DNA from: Tubiluchus corallicola
Lineage: Eukaryota > Priapulida > Priapulimorpha > Priapulimorphida > Tubiluchidae
Direction: 5' to 3'
NCBI GenBank assembly: GCA_030141605.1
Contig: JAQGDQ010002377.1
Coordinates: 62,001-126,000 of the forward strand
Length of the DNA stretch: 64,000 bases
In this document: positions 31,901 through 43,900 of the stretch, in pieces
How positions within the stretch are numbered: the first letter of the stretch is position 1
Layout of the letters: each line of letters starts with the position of its first letter
The notes under the pieces: model-generated
Databases searched by the model: none
What the model was told of the DNA's origin: nothing
The model's input: the letters and a program-made list of their open reading frames with translations, nothing else
Position numbers and translations under genes: made by a program

Positions 31901-34900
31901 GAGCAAGTTTGCAACTTGTATATTTGAATGGGATAAGGAGGATGTTAACAACTTGAGAGAGGCTAAGCATTCAGAATTGAGGGCTGAAAAAGTTTTTGAG
32001 CTGTCAGATGAAGATATTTTCCATAAAATCACACCTAGTGGGTTACAACACCATTGTAGAAGGCAAACTAGATCTCCAGAATCATCAAGACTAACATCGA
32101 CAGCCTGATTACCGTGTTCGACTCGGAACACTAGGGAATACTTTTTGTAAACTCATTGAAAAATTATATTTGTCAATTAGTTATGTTCTTAGATTGACAT
32201 GTATACTTTAACCGTATTTTCCTTGAATAAATTTACAAATAACTGTGTGAGATTCACTGGTTTATTTTATCAGACTTAGACATTTTGCTGGTTAATGCAA
32301 TTTTCTGATGACTTTCAAGTCTAATTTGGGAGCATAACTCCTACAAGCAACATTACTAATTACTAATTTAATTTAGTATTGTTGTCCAAAATAAAGAATA
32401 TACATGTACTATAAATCAGTGGGCAACAAATAGAGTCAATCTTGTATAAACTATAAATAGCACTTTGATTTTATGTGAAAAACAAGTCAAAATTGTTATG
32501 TAATGATAAAAACACTTTGGGTTAATAATGCAATTAATCAACAACAAGAGTTAAATACATTTTGATTTGAGTTCAACTTTTTGTAATTTGTGAACTATCA
32601 TTGTATTCTTATATTTTTATATATATTTTTTGTTACTTTTTTACTAGTCCATGTTGTCTGCTGTGTGTTGTTGTAGCTTTTCGTAAAAATGTCTTGTTAA
32701 GAAAATTCGTATTGTTCTGGTACAGCATTCAAAAAAAAGTCAACAGCTGCTCAATTGCGCCAGGTGCGTCACATGGATGACATCCTTAGCGCACCTGGCA
32801 GACCACGCGAGTACTAATCCCAGGTCTCTGGTTCAAATCCCGACTGGTCCACAATTTTTCATCTCCTTTCTGCAACTCATTACTCACTATCAGTAATAAT
32901 TGGTAAAGTAAACTGCAGTTGTTTATAAACATGCTGACAATTACAAACATAATGTAATTTATCCGTTGAACATCTCTTATTCTTTTCTGTGAGTTAGTTT
33001 TGTGTGCAGTCATCAGGTGTAGTCCATCCACATGTTTTTTCATCTCAATAAACACTTATTTTTACTTTTACATTAACATTGGGATGACATATGAGAAAAA
33101 GTTAGAATACTGATAAATCAAAGTCTCACCCAAGAACAAATATTGTCCGTTGTCTTTTTAAGAAAATGTTTTATGAAGCATTAGCTGTCAGCCTATGATA
33201 TTTATGTGATGGGTTCAATGGCTCAGTGGATAGTAGTCGTACATTCTTGTCGTAGTAATCGTAGTCGTAGATAGTAGGAGGTGAGCATTCTCTACCAGAA
33301 AGCGAACTTCAATCAAATCAAATTTATGACTTTTGAATTCGAATCAAACAGTATTTCGAGATTTCCAGTCTGCACCGAATTCAAATTCAGCAATAAAGAT
33401 TTTAAAATAAATTTTCAAATCATTAATAAAAAGTGGTCTCAGAAAGAACATGCATGTTAGTTGTTTTTTACTCTACGGTAAAAACACTAATAATCTGTTT
33501 AAAAATTGGACACAGGGGTTTACAATTCCCCACACAAAAAAAATTAGTTCATGAAGTGGATCAGGGTTAGAGCTAGGGTTAGGGTTAGGGTTGGCTTAGC
33601 ATTAGGGACAGTGTTAGGGTATTTAAATTGTGTGGGGAATTTTAAACTCCTTCCATGCACAGAAATCACAGCTAAATTATACTGAATGTGTGCTGTTTCA
33701 AATGTTTTAAATGTAAACAACATATGTAGTTGAAGTGCTATTCAAATCCATAATTTTAGGTTCAAATTGAATTCGAACTAATTCAAATTCAATGCTCATC
33801 TCTACCATACGCAGCACATCTGGGTGGTATGTGGCAGTGTTAGGTTTACCTTAGCTGCATACCTCTTAGAAGGAGGTGTAGCTAAATCTCTTTATACTCT
33901 CTACTTTGGAACTGAAAAAATTGGCATTATAAGTTGTTTAGCATTATAACAAGGTGCATTAATACCTACATGTCTATGCAAATGCAGATGTTTTGTTTTG
34001 CTAATAATTTGGACATTAAGCAAGGTTGGCATTATAAAGGGGGTGTTATAAGGAGGTTTTACTGTATGTACAGTCTTAGAGTAGTTCGTCTTAGAGAGGA
34101 TATGCTTGCAAGTGAACTCAGTGATAGTCATGCTATAAACATCTCGTTGAGTAAGCCATGCCTTTGAATGCCGAATCCCAACTTGCACTGTGCCGAAGTA
34201 TTTAAACAAAGCATAACTGAGCGTCGTAAGCGATTCGTGACTAAACCTTTCTTATACATCATTTCAGGTGGATTCCTGACTGTGCAGAAATGTTTCGCAA
34301 ACTTGCTGATCGGTGGAGTGATTTGATTCCGCGTCGCAGAGGTGGATGCAGAGAGCTAGTTGAGGAGTTCTTCAGATGTGCAGATTCTCTCATGTCAATC
34401 CAACTAAGGTTTCTTTTGAACTGGTCATTGGAGGAATTTGTCCAGTTTCTTGACATGTATCAAGTAATGTTTGTTTTAATTAGTTAGTCAGTTAATTGGT
34501 GCAGTATGCTTTTTTGCTTGTATTCTATGGCAGATTATTACATTTTGAGCACAATATGATCTTATATTGTTCCTTAAGTTGTAACTTTGAGGTACTGGAA
34601 ACAGTCGTTTATAAAACAGAAACACTTAAATTATGTGATAACTGTCAACAACAAATATTTGCTTAAAAACACTTCAGTTTACAATTAACTTGCCTTCTTG
34701 CTTGTTTAATATTATGACAATTTACGAAAAGTGTCAAATAATGAGTCAAAATAATGCATTTTTTAAAGCATTTAATTTTCGGCGTTATAATATTGTGGAT
34801 TAGTGAAAGTAAGCAAGTAGTGAAAAATGTGTCCAGTCAGTGTACATCTACTTTGTATGCATCTACTTCACCTAATCTTAATTAGAGATCAGAAATTCAA

Positions 34901-37900
34901 GGCACACTTGCTATACATTTCCCATCAAACACAGAAATTCCATCAAACTCATTTAAATTTTTTTATTATATTAACATTCTTTGAGTTCCTAATGCACAGT
35001 ATGAGCATGCATAATGTTAATGTTGGTGAATATAGTTAGTTGTAAATACTGAACAATTTATGCTCACTATATTTTGTTTCGTTTTTTCCCTATCATCTTT
35101 TACTTTTTTAATTGCATGCTGTATTTTCTTACGTGACATACTGAATAAGTTTGCCTGGGAAACTGTGATATTTACAAAGCCTACTAAAGTTACATATTTA
35201 TATATATTTCTTATCCTGACATAATGTTCCACTCCATATTTCAATGCAGGGTGGGAATGATTTTGGGACAGAGTTTGATGAGTATGCATTCTTAGAGCGT
35301 TCACCACTAGAAGTAGATTTGGAGATCAAAGAGAGTGACATCTGCTTCATCCCTTCACTAGATGTTTGTCAAGAGTACATCAGAAGTTGCTTTCTGACTA
35401 TTATAAAAAGCGGCGAACACCTGCCAAGAGTAAGAGTTAGACTGTTAATAGCAGTGAGATTCTTCTTTTACCATAAAGTATTCACCAAACTTTTATTTCT
35501 CCTTAAAAGTGTTATTTGCTTAAAAGTGTTTGTTGACAATCACATTTAATGTATATTTATAGTAACTATTCCTCGGTTCTTATAGAAGGTACATGATATA
35601 ATTACAACTTTAACTAAGTTCTGATGGTGCATTTGGATTTGGTCAATAATTAGAGGCATTTCTAGGTAGAGCGACAATTATTTCCCGAAGTGAAGGATGA
35701 TGATACCTTGTGCTTAAAGCCAGTGACAATTAACGAGCTTGCTGTGCAAAATTTAATGGATCATGCACTGGAAGTTTTTGACAGAAATCGTCATGGACCA
35801 AAAAAGTATGTTCGTGGCTAGTAGGTTCGAGTTCAAATGTTCGAATCGAATTCCAACTTTCAAATTCGATTCGAACGAGTTTTTTGTCCGTTTGAATTCA
35901 TTTCGAACCTAAAATTGTAGATTCTAATAATTCAGTGCTTCAACCACATACGACATTTATCATTAAAAGGCTTGAAACATCATGTAATTAGTACAATTTA
36001 GCTGCAATTTCTGTGCATATTTTTTAAACAAATTGTTTGTGTTTTTACTGCAGATAAATCAAGCAATACGCATGATCTTTGCAAGACCGCTTTTTACTTG
36101 TTGTTCGAAAACTTGATCGTAAATCTTTGAAACTCAATTCAAGTTCGATTCGAATTCGAATGTCACAAGTTTGATTCGATTCACCTTCTGGTAGAGAATG
36201 CTCACCCTTTGTTACTAGCAGTTCAATAACTCACCTATTGTTACAGGTGTTAAGCGAACTCATGCTTTTATTTGGCAAGCTGTTTCTTGGTTTGTTTGAT
36301 GCTTAAAGTAGCAGTTGTTCAGCTTTGTTTGTTACAAAGATGATTTTTAGCTGAAACAATGCAAAGAATTTCTTCATATGCTCTCTAAATACAGATGATC
36401 AGAATTGCTCGTGTAACTTAATATTTTTGTTTGGTTTTACATGTCATTTTTGGCAGTAGTCCTAGTTCACTGCAGAAATATGCTTCCCTTCTTGTAAAAC
36501 TGAACTACTAACTTTCCTTTGATGTAAAAAGCAACTATTACATGCTGAAAAATCTACTTATTTTGTTCTGCTATAGAAGCTATGATTTTTTTCTTTAATC
36601 AAATTTTACTATTTACATTTACATTGCATAAACATAGTTAGTGAAAGTATGGAAGAGGAATGAAGACTTACGGTGTAAATATAAAAATTAGCAAGCAAAA
36701 ATTACGAAAATGATGAAGAAATGTTTTCAATCAAGGAAAGTAAAAAGAAGAAAAATGAAACTAGAGAAATTAATAAATTATTAAAAAGGAAAGGCGATGA
36801 TAAGAAAAGAGAGGAAGGTAAGTGATCATTTAAGTAAAGTTCTGATAGTAAGAGAATAATTAATCGATGAAATAATATATAATAAAAAACAAGAAGAATA
36901 CAGAATACATATTGAAGAAAATTTCCATAAAATAAGAAGTGGAATGGGCATTGGTGCAAATGCATTCTGAGAATTTATAAAAAAGAGTGGATAAAAGTAT
37001 AAAAGAGAATATAGTGACAATGAATAATGATCAAGGTGAAACAGTCCAATTACCAAAAGGTATATTTACAAAGTATCATAAAGATGATTAGGTGCAGAAT
37101 CTGAAATGGAGAAAGAAATTGAAGCAAGGGTTAATACAGTTATACGCCAATTACAAATAGTAGGTAAGGAACTTGAAACACAATTATTAAAAGAACAAGA
37201 AATTAAAAAGGAAATAAAAAATTAAAGAATGAAAAAACTGACAGATCAAGGAGGCTGGAAAAATAAAATGTTGATAATGACGGGTGAGGGACTAATTAGA
37301 AGCCTTACGTGCATGTTTAGAAGAATACAAGTGACTAAAGGAATACCAGAGGATTGGAAAAAATGAAAATAAAATCAATGTATAAAGCAGGAGGGTTAAA
37401 AAAAGATATGGAAAAGAGAAGAGGGATTTTTTACACGTGTGATTGCAAATTATAATAAATAGGAATTTTGGAATTTTTCAAAATCAAGTGTGTATATTAC
37501 AAAATGGAGGAAAAAACGTAAAAGCACATCAGAAAATTTGCTCACATTAAGGGCAATAATTGATTATAATAGGATGCTGAATAATGATTTATTTTTATGC
37601 ACTCATTATTGGCGAATGATATGATATGAGCAAATGTAATAACTGAAACCCCGATAGGAATAACAGAAGACGTCAAAATATTGGAATCAGTGAGGCAAGG
37701 CACTCCAGTTCAATCAAAATTGTGTTCGATTACACTTAATGATATAATAAATAATAAAAATTTCCTGCTAAGTACATGTATAAGCCCTAATTTGACTATT
37801 GGGGCCATGTTATTCATAGATGATGTGATAGCTGTAGGGTCTAAACAAACATTAAGGAAAGAAATAGTAGATTCTGAAGTATTGAAAAACATCAAGAAGC

Positions 37901-40900
37901 TAACTTTCAGCTTGAAGAAAACTAAATTCACTAGGAAAAAATAATGAAGAAATAGGAGGTAAATTATGGAATAATTCAGAGGACAGAGCAGTATAAAAAG
38001 TCAGGTGACTGGTTAAATGCAAAATGTAACTATGAATTATTACTCGAAAAAAGAATAGAAAAGGCAAAATATATGATGAGAAATACTGGAGAATTGGCAA
38101 TGAGGTAATACAGCAATGGATATAAGATTACTTATCCCATCAGTGTTGAACAATTGTGAAACATGGACGAATATTAAAACGATGAATGGAAGAGTTTGGA
38201 AAAAATAGAAAAAGAGATGTTGAGAAGAACTGTGAATCAAAAAATTAGCACTCCGTAATGGGGCATGTTAGCAGAAACAGGTTCATGTCCTATGCAAAAA
38301 CGGATTGACCATAAAAAGGCCATATTTTATTATTCATTGATGAACTCAGATGTTCAGATGTAAACAGATTAGCAAAACACGTAGTAAGTGAGCAAGAAAA
38401 AGAGTATATAAATATGTATTATTGGTATTCAGAAATAAGTGAGCTCACTATTAAATATGGAATGAAAGATAGTATCGAGCATATAAAAAATGGAGAAATT
38501 AAAAAAATCAACGTGGAAAAGAGAAATGAAAAAGCTATAAACCAAGAAATATTAAAAGAACACAAAGATAAAGTACAGACAAAATTAAGGTTTTTTGATG
38601 GTGAAATATATGAGAAATAACAATATATCAAAAAATGTGGTCTTGTAGATATTGTAAATATAATGGAAATTAAGTTAAATATGAAGGAATTGAAATTCAA
38701 TTGCAAAAGAAATAAAATGAAAGATTTATTATGTCCTAAGTGCAAGATTCAGGCTGGTACAACAAAACATGAAGCAACAGAAGTTGTGAAAAATTGGAAA
38801 GAATAATAAATAAGTATAATGTAAGGATAGAGACTATTAAAACAACAGAAATAGAGAACCTTCAACGATTAGTAAGAGCATTTAGAGAAATTATGGAATC
38901 AAGAGAAAGTATGTAGCTGCTACAAGGAAATGTAATAAATAGGAAGGGGGACACCTCTATGCAGAACGAGGAATGACCACATAATGATGTCAGAAGAAAA
39001 TGATCTGCTCTTGCACACTTAGGTTGTGCTCATCTTGCAAAAGGTGAAGAGGAGCCAGTGAACTGCTGAATATTGATATATGGTCCCTTTATATTGTACA
39101 GCAGTAGTATCTCATAATGGCAGGGCTACTTTCTCCATTTTCCTTGATGAGAAAATAAAAAACAGGATGTGTCATTTGTAGTATTAACACACGTGTCATT
39201 GCATCAGCTGTATGCTAATAAACATGTCACATGGCTTTTATTCAGACACAGTATCTGCAATGTTTCGACATAGTTAAGGTCATATTCATGCAACAATCCA
39301 CCTAAATAAGAATACAGTATAAAATTACAAAAATCAATATTTTGACGAGCAAAAAACAAGACAAATTCTATATTGCTTACTTGTATATCGTGTGATATAA
39401 CACCACAATGCAGAAAAATATAAAGTTAGGTTACTCAAAGTAACCTGTAAATAATACTGTAAACAAACAGCTACTAGGACCAGTTTGCAATAATTTTAGT
39501 ACATCGTTGCTGATGTTGTGTCTGAATAAAAGCCACGTCTTTGCTGAAGTGGGTACTGGCTGTCATCTTTATGTTCTTAACCTTAATAACTCCATACAAA
39601 TAACGAAAATCAGATCATTACGAATAAATGTGTTGAGTATCTTAATGTATTATTATTGTTATTATTGTACATTAACACAACACAGACACATAGTACATTG
39701 GTAATATAAAAAGTTACATATTTTAATGATACTTACAATAATTGTATTGATGGTGAGAAATATGGTGAAACATATACATTACACACAGAATAATACAATG
39801 GAAATTTAAGAAACAAAGCAATGAAAAGACAGAAATGATTATCATTAACTTTAACAATTATAATTAAAAACACCATAAAATTATTTGTATGTAGTTAATC
39901 CTTCATGATAAATGTTAAGATTTTATTCAATTCAGTTGCAAAAAGAGAAGTCTCTTGCTTCTATAGTACTTAAAATATCTACAGGCAAGAGATAGTTTAG
40001 AAATTTGGTCCTCAGTAAGTATGCATTCCTTTTTAAATATGTGTAATTGTACAAGTTTTGGCTTAGATATATTCCGATGCAAAATCTGTATTGTATTGTT
40101 GGCATATGTATTTCACATTATTTCCCATACATGATAAAACTGAATAACAACTTTGTCGAACAAAAAAAGAAACCAGACTCTTATCGCTATGTTAACATGC
40201 ATAAAAGAAGTTTACATATCTTGCAATTATTTGAATGCCAGGCTTTATCACATTGAAAATATAGAGCAGAGAATGCTTCAGTGGCTTTCTTGGAAGTTTT
40301 TATAGCTGTCTCACACCTATATTCCACATATATATCATATAGGTAATTCAATATAGCAATATTTTATTATGTGTTCCCTTTATAGTTTATCACAAATGTA
40401 TTACCTATACAAGGGACTGATAGCAACTTTTTCAAATTATTTTTCACCTAGTTAACATTTTTTAGTATGAAAGTTTTCTAAATTTCACATGTAAATGATA
40501 TTTTAGATATATAAAGGAATATGAGAAATTCCAACACTTACTTACTGAGGAAGCAGAAGATGATGTAAACAACTTTCTTGATGCACGACATAATCTCAAT
40601 GAATTTCGACAGGCGAGTATGAAGATTAGCTGTGATTTAACATTTTGTTCAAAAAGTACGAGATTTTGCATGAAATGTCCGTCTGCTTAAAGTTTACTCT
40701 TTTCTTTTGCTACAATATATCGTTATTACAGTACAGAGGCTTTTACATCTATAAATTGATGGAAAAGCATTAGTTGTCTGTTTTGAATTTCAGTGTGTCA
40801 AGAGGAGTTTACAATTGCCCACATAATTTAAATACCCTAACCCTAACACTAACCTTAATCCAATCCTATCCCTAACCCTAACCCAATCCTATCCCTACTC

Positions 40901-43900
40901 CTAACCCTGATCCTAATCCACTTCACAAACTAGTTTCTGATGTATGGAGACTTGTAAACTTTAGCCTTACAAATGTCTTGAATTTCAGTGTGTCAAGAGG
41001 AGTTTACAATTCCCCACATAATTTAAATACCCTAACCCTAACACTAACCTTAATCCAATCCTATCCCTAACCCTAACCCTAACCCAATCCTATCCCTACT
41101 CCTAACCCTGATCCTAATCCACTTCACAAACTAGTTTCTGATGTATGGAGACTTGTAAACTTTAGCCTTACAAATGCCTTACTTACTCTTTTTTGATTAT
41201 AGAAAATTACTACATATGAAAACTTGAGATATCAGATCATAACTCTGCTAGTTGACGTTCCGCTCAGTCTCATTAGTATAAATGCACAAGCTGTAAACCA
41301 CGAGCTTGCACACCGAGCACAGGAAATGAAAAAAGCACTTATTGCTTTTATAGTGGAGGAGACCCGAGCACTAAATCGCAAGTACGTTGTGCGTTTATGC
41401 ATGAATAGACTGTAGGCTATTGAACTGTAGGTCATTTCTTCCAGATCTTTTGATATTAAGAGCAAAAACTTACGCCACTATTTCCTTTAGAATCCACTAG
41501 ATTGATGTGTTGTAGGAAATGAGTGAAAGGAAACATGGCATCACAGTGAATTTTGACAGCATCGTGTATGAAATTAAAACTATAAGTAAATTAAAGTTCC
41601 ACAAATGTGGAGCCAAACGCTATTACAAGAACAATAATATGATTATAGAATGTTGAATATATGAGTTACTGGAACATCTTTTTTCTGTAAAATGGTGTGA
41701 TTTTGTTTAGAAATTGGATAACAGTAATTGTATATATACTTTTTAAAATAATTATAGAGTTCGCAAAGGTCTATACAGTGTTCGCTTCGTCATTATATTC
41801 ATTTTGCTTCTTTGTAATTATACAGGAATGCAATTGAAACTTTCAAAATTTGCATAGTATTATTACTCCTCAGAACAATCCCTCTGTACTACTAATGAGG
41901 TATGAGCGATTGTGTTGTAGTTCTGTTACTTTTGTTTATACTTTCCGATCATATTAAAAGAAGTGCCACTTATTACTTTTATTATTGTGGCATTAATTTA
42001 GGATCAGCTCAGAGTATGAAAGTATTTCTGAGCATTTAAATGACGTGCCTGATACAACAGAAGAACTGGTGCAGCTAGAGGAATTCTTACGTGTGGTATG
42101 TAGGTCTTGGCATTTTCTTTGTTTTTTAAGAAAAAATAACTTTTTAAGTAAATATTAAGCTTCGTTTATTAAACTTTCCTTGAGGACGAAATAACTTTAC
42201 AACTATTAAATTTTAAAAAGTTTTGGATTCGGTTGGACTTTGAACCATTAATCTTACATGTCTAGTGCTATTACTATTAAACCACACAGCCCCTTGTCTG
42301 TCAGTCAAATGTGAAATCAATCACAATAACTCACCAAAGCAATGCACCTTTTCTAAGTCTAAACTTATTGGAATACTTTTTAACTAGTTAGATAATTTTT
42401 TGTAAGTGTAAAAATGCCCATAGCTGCCCAATTGCATGAGGAACTAGTACAAAACTAATATATTTTCTGAAAGAGAATCTTTCTAGCACTGTAAATAAAA
42501 TGCTTAGATTTTTTATTTGATTGAACAATTAACGGGATGATATGAAAAGTCTGTAAAAAATTTGCAGAATTTTCGTTCCAAAGGCTTCTAGTTTCCAAGT
42601 GATGCCGTGTACAGTATCCGTCGTTTACCAGACTCATGGCTAATAGACTCGGTTGCCCAACTGACTCAAAAACATCTCTTTTCTATTCAAACGTTTATAT
42701 AAACTGTCGGTAACTGACTCAAACGACTGCGTAATTGACTCAATATTTTCCATTTCGCGTACTTGAAATAAGTCACGTTTTTTATCATTATGAGAGTTTC
42801 ATAAACCAATTGCTTCGTGAAGAAATCAAGCAACCGACTTGATGCATGAATATGAATTTTTATCTTTTTTAGCAATAATAATCTGATTTGTGTGATTTTT
42901 TTTATTTTCTTTTTTTATTAATTCACTTATAGGAATTAGCATTTGTAAATAATAATTGCACATAGGTTTTTTGGCATTAATTCGTTTCTAAAATTCATTT
43001 AAAGCCTGCGCAATGCATACTAAGGTGACGAGTCGTGACTCATACTTCTATTGTAGTATTAGGCTATACATGTCGGCTAATTGAATCCGTCAGTTAATTG
43101 GGCCAAAACGCTGCTATTCCAAAGTGAATCTTTTAAGCGGCACCTACTATATCTCAAAGTATTCAACATAAAAACTGTAGAGCATTCTTTTTCTGAACAA
43201 GATTTTGCAAAAGTGTTGAAATCACTTTAACTTTGTAAACTTGGCAGCTGTTTAGACGTGCAAAGATATTACAAAATTTGTACAGGAATGTAACACCCAA
43301 ACACTTTTTATTGGTTAGTCTTGCCTGTTCTGCTGCAGCTAATTATAACGACGGGCCTGTGTGCTGTTGAAGTGACAGCAAGCATTCCGCATAGTATAAG
43401 TAACTATGTATATATAGTGCACATTTATTTGCTTGCTGGTTTATTCAGGCACTGAATTTCTTTAGGTGCAATGAATGTTGCAGTGGTTGAAAACTAAAGT
43501 CTGACAGTGTACTTGTTGTTAGCAAGTAAAAGGTACAGAAATTATCACACTACATGCTTCTAACAGGTTGTTGTCTCAATATGCCCAGTGTAACTATAAC
43601 TGCTAATCTGATCAAAAGTGTGAAATCATTCCAAATTTAAAAAAGGCACAGAATGCTAGAAATTTTTTCCACATAATAATATGACACAAATAAATGTCAC
43701 CATACTAATTACAGTAGAATATACTTTGTTTCTCCAGCCACTGTCAACTGTCATCAGTGCCAAATACTGTAGGCGCCGCTTAATAGTCTCACTTTGGGAC
43801 CGATGTGTTTCGACCCAGTTAGCCAACTGAACCCATTAACCGATGGGTGTAGTATTACAGGTATAGAAGTATGAGTCATCAGCTTACTATGCGCTGCAAA

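Larger units (their letters stand above)
25974..34267 (+). other. Dynein intron 7 (8.3 kb), landing site of several elements
   Basis: The donor GTATGAG at 25974 and the acceptor before 34268 join LLTE to WIPDCAEMF in frame. Inside lie a deleted copia element (26723-28596), a second copia-related fragment (about 28897-28965), a decayed nested gene (29222-32108), a tRNA-like SINE head (32776-32851) and a telomere-core element (33518-33650). Stretches at 25974-26720 and 32200-32760 show nothing recognisable. Confidence 0.85.
35806..40506 (+). other. Dynein intron 10 (4.7 kb) with retroelement remains
   Basis: It contains TTCGAAT-rich repeats at about 35820-36210 that are inverted relative to 33281-33810 (both sets carry GAGCATTCTCTACCAGAA at one end), a decayed non-LTR element (36640-38940) and a fold-back element (39228-39538). 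Positions 39540-40500 show no recognisable feature. Confidence 0.75.
40613..41202 (+). other. Dynein intron 11 with GC donor
   Basis: Exon 11 ends CGA CAG at 40612 and the intron starts GCGAGT. Using the GT seven bases further would put the next exon into a frame with a stop, so the GC donor is required. The intron contains a tandem pair of telomere-core elements. Confidence 0.75.

Noticed and set aside
31742-32131. 129-codon minus-strand frame
   Set aside because: It is opposite to the recognisable [15 protein letters not shown] coding segment and has no domain of its own.
32776-32851. Functional tRNA gene
   Set aside because: A and B boxes are present but the acceptor stem does not pair and the T stem has a mismatch; a SINE head is more likely.
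36702-38745. Several minus-strand frames rich in F, L, I and S
   Set aside because: They are antisense readings of the A-rich non-LTR remnant; composition alone explains their length and hydrophobicity.
40804-41161. True telomere or chromosome end
   Set aside because: CCCTAA repeats are few and degenerate, are enclosed by inverted ends, and coding exons continue on both sides.
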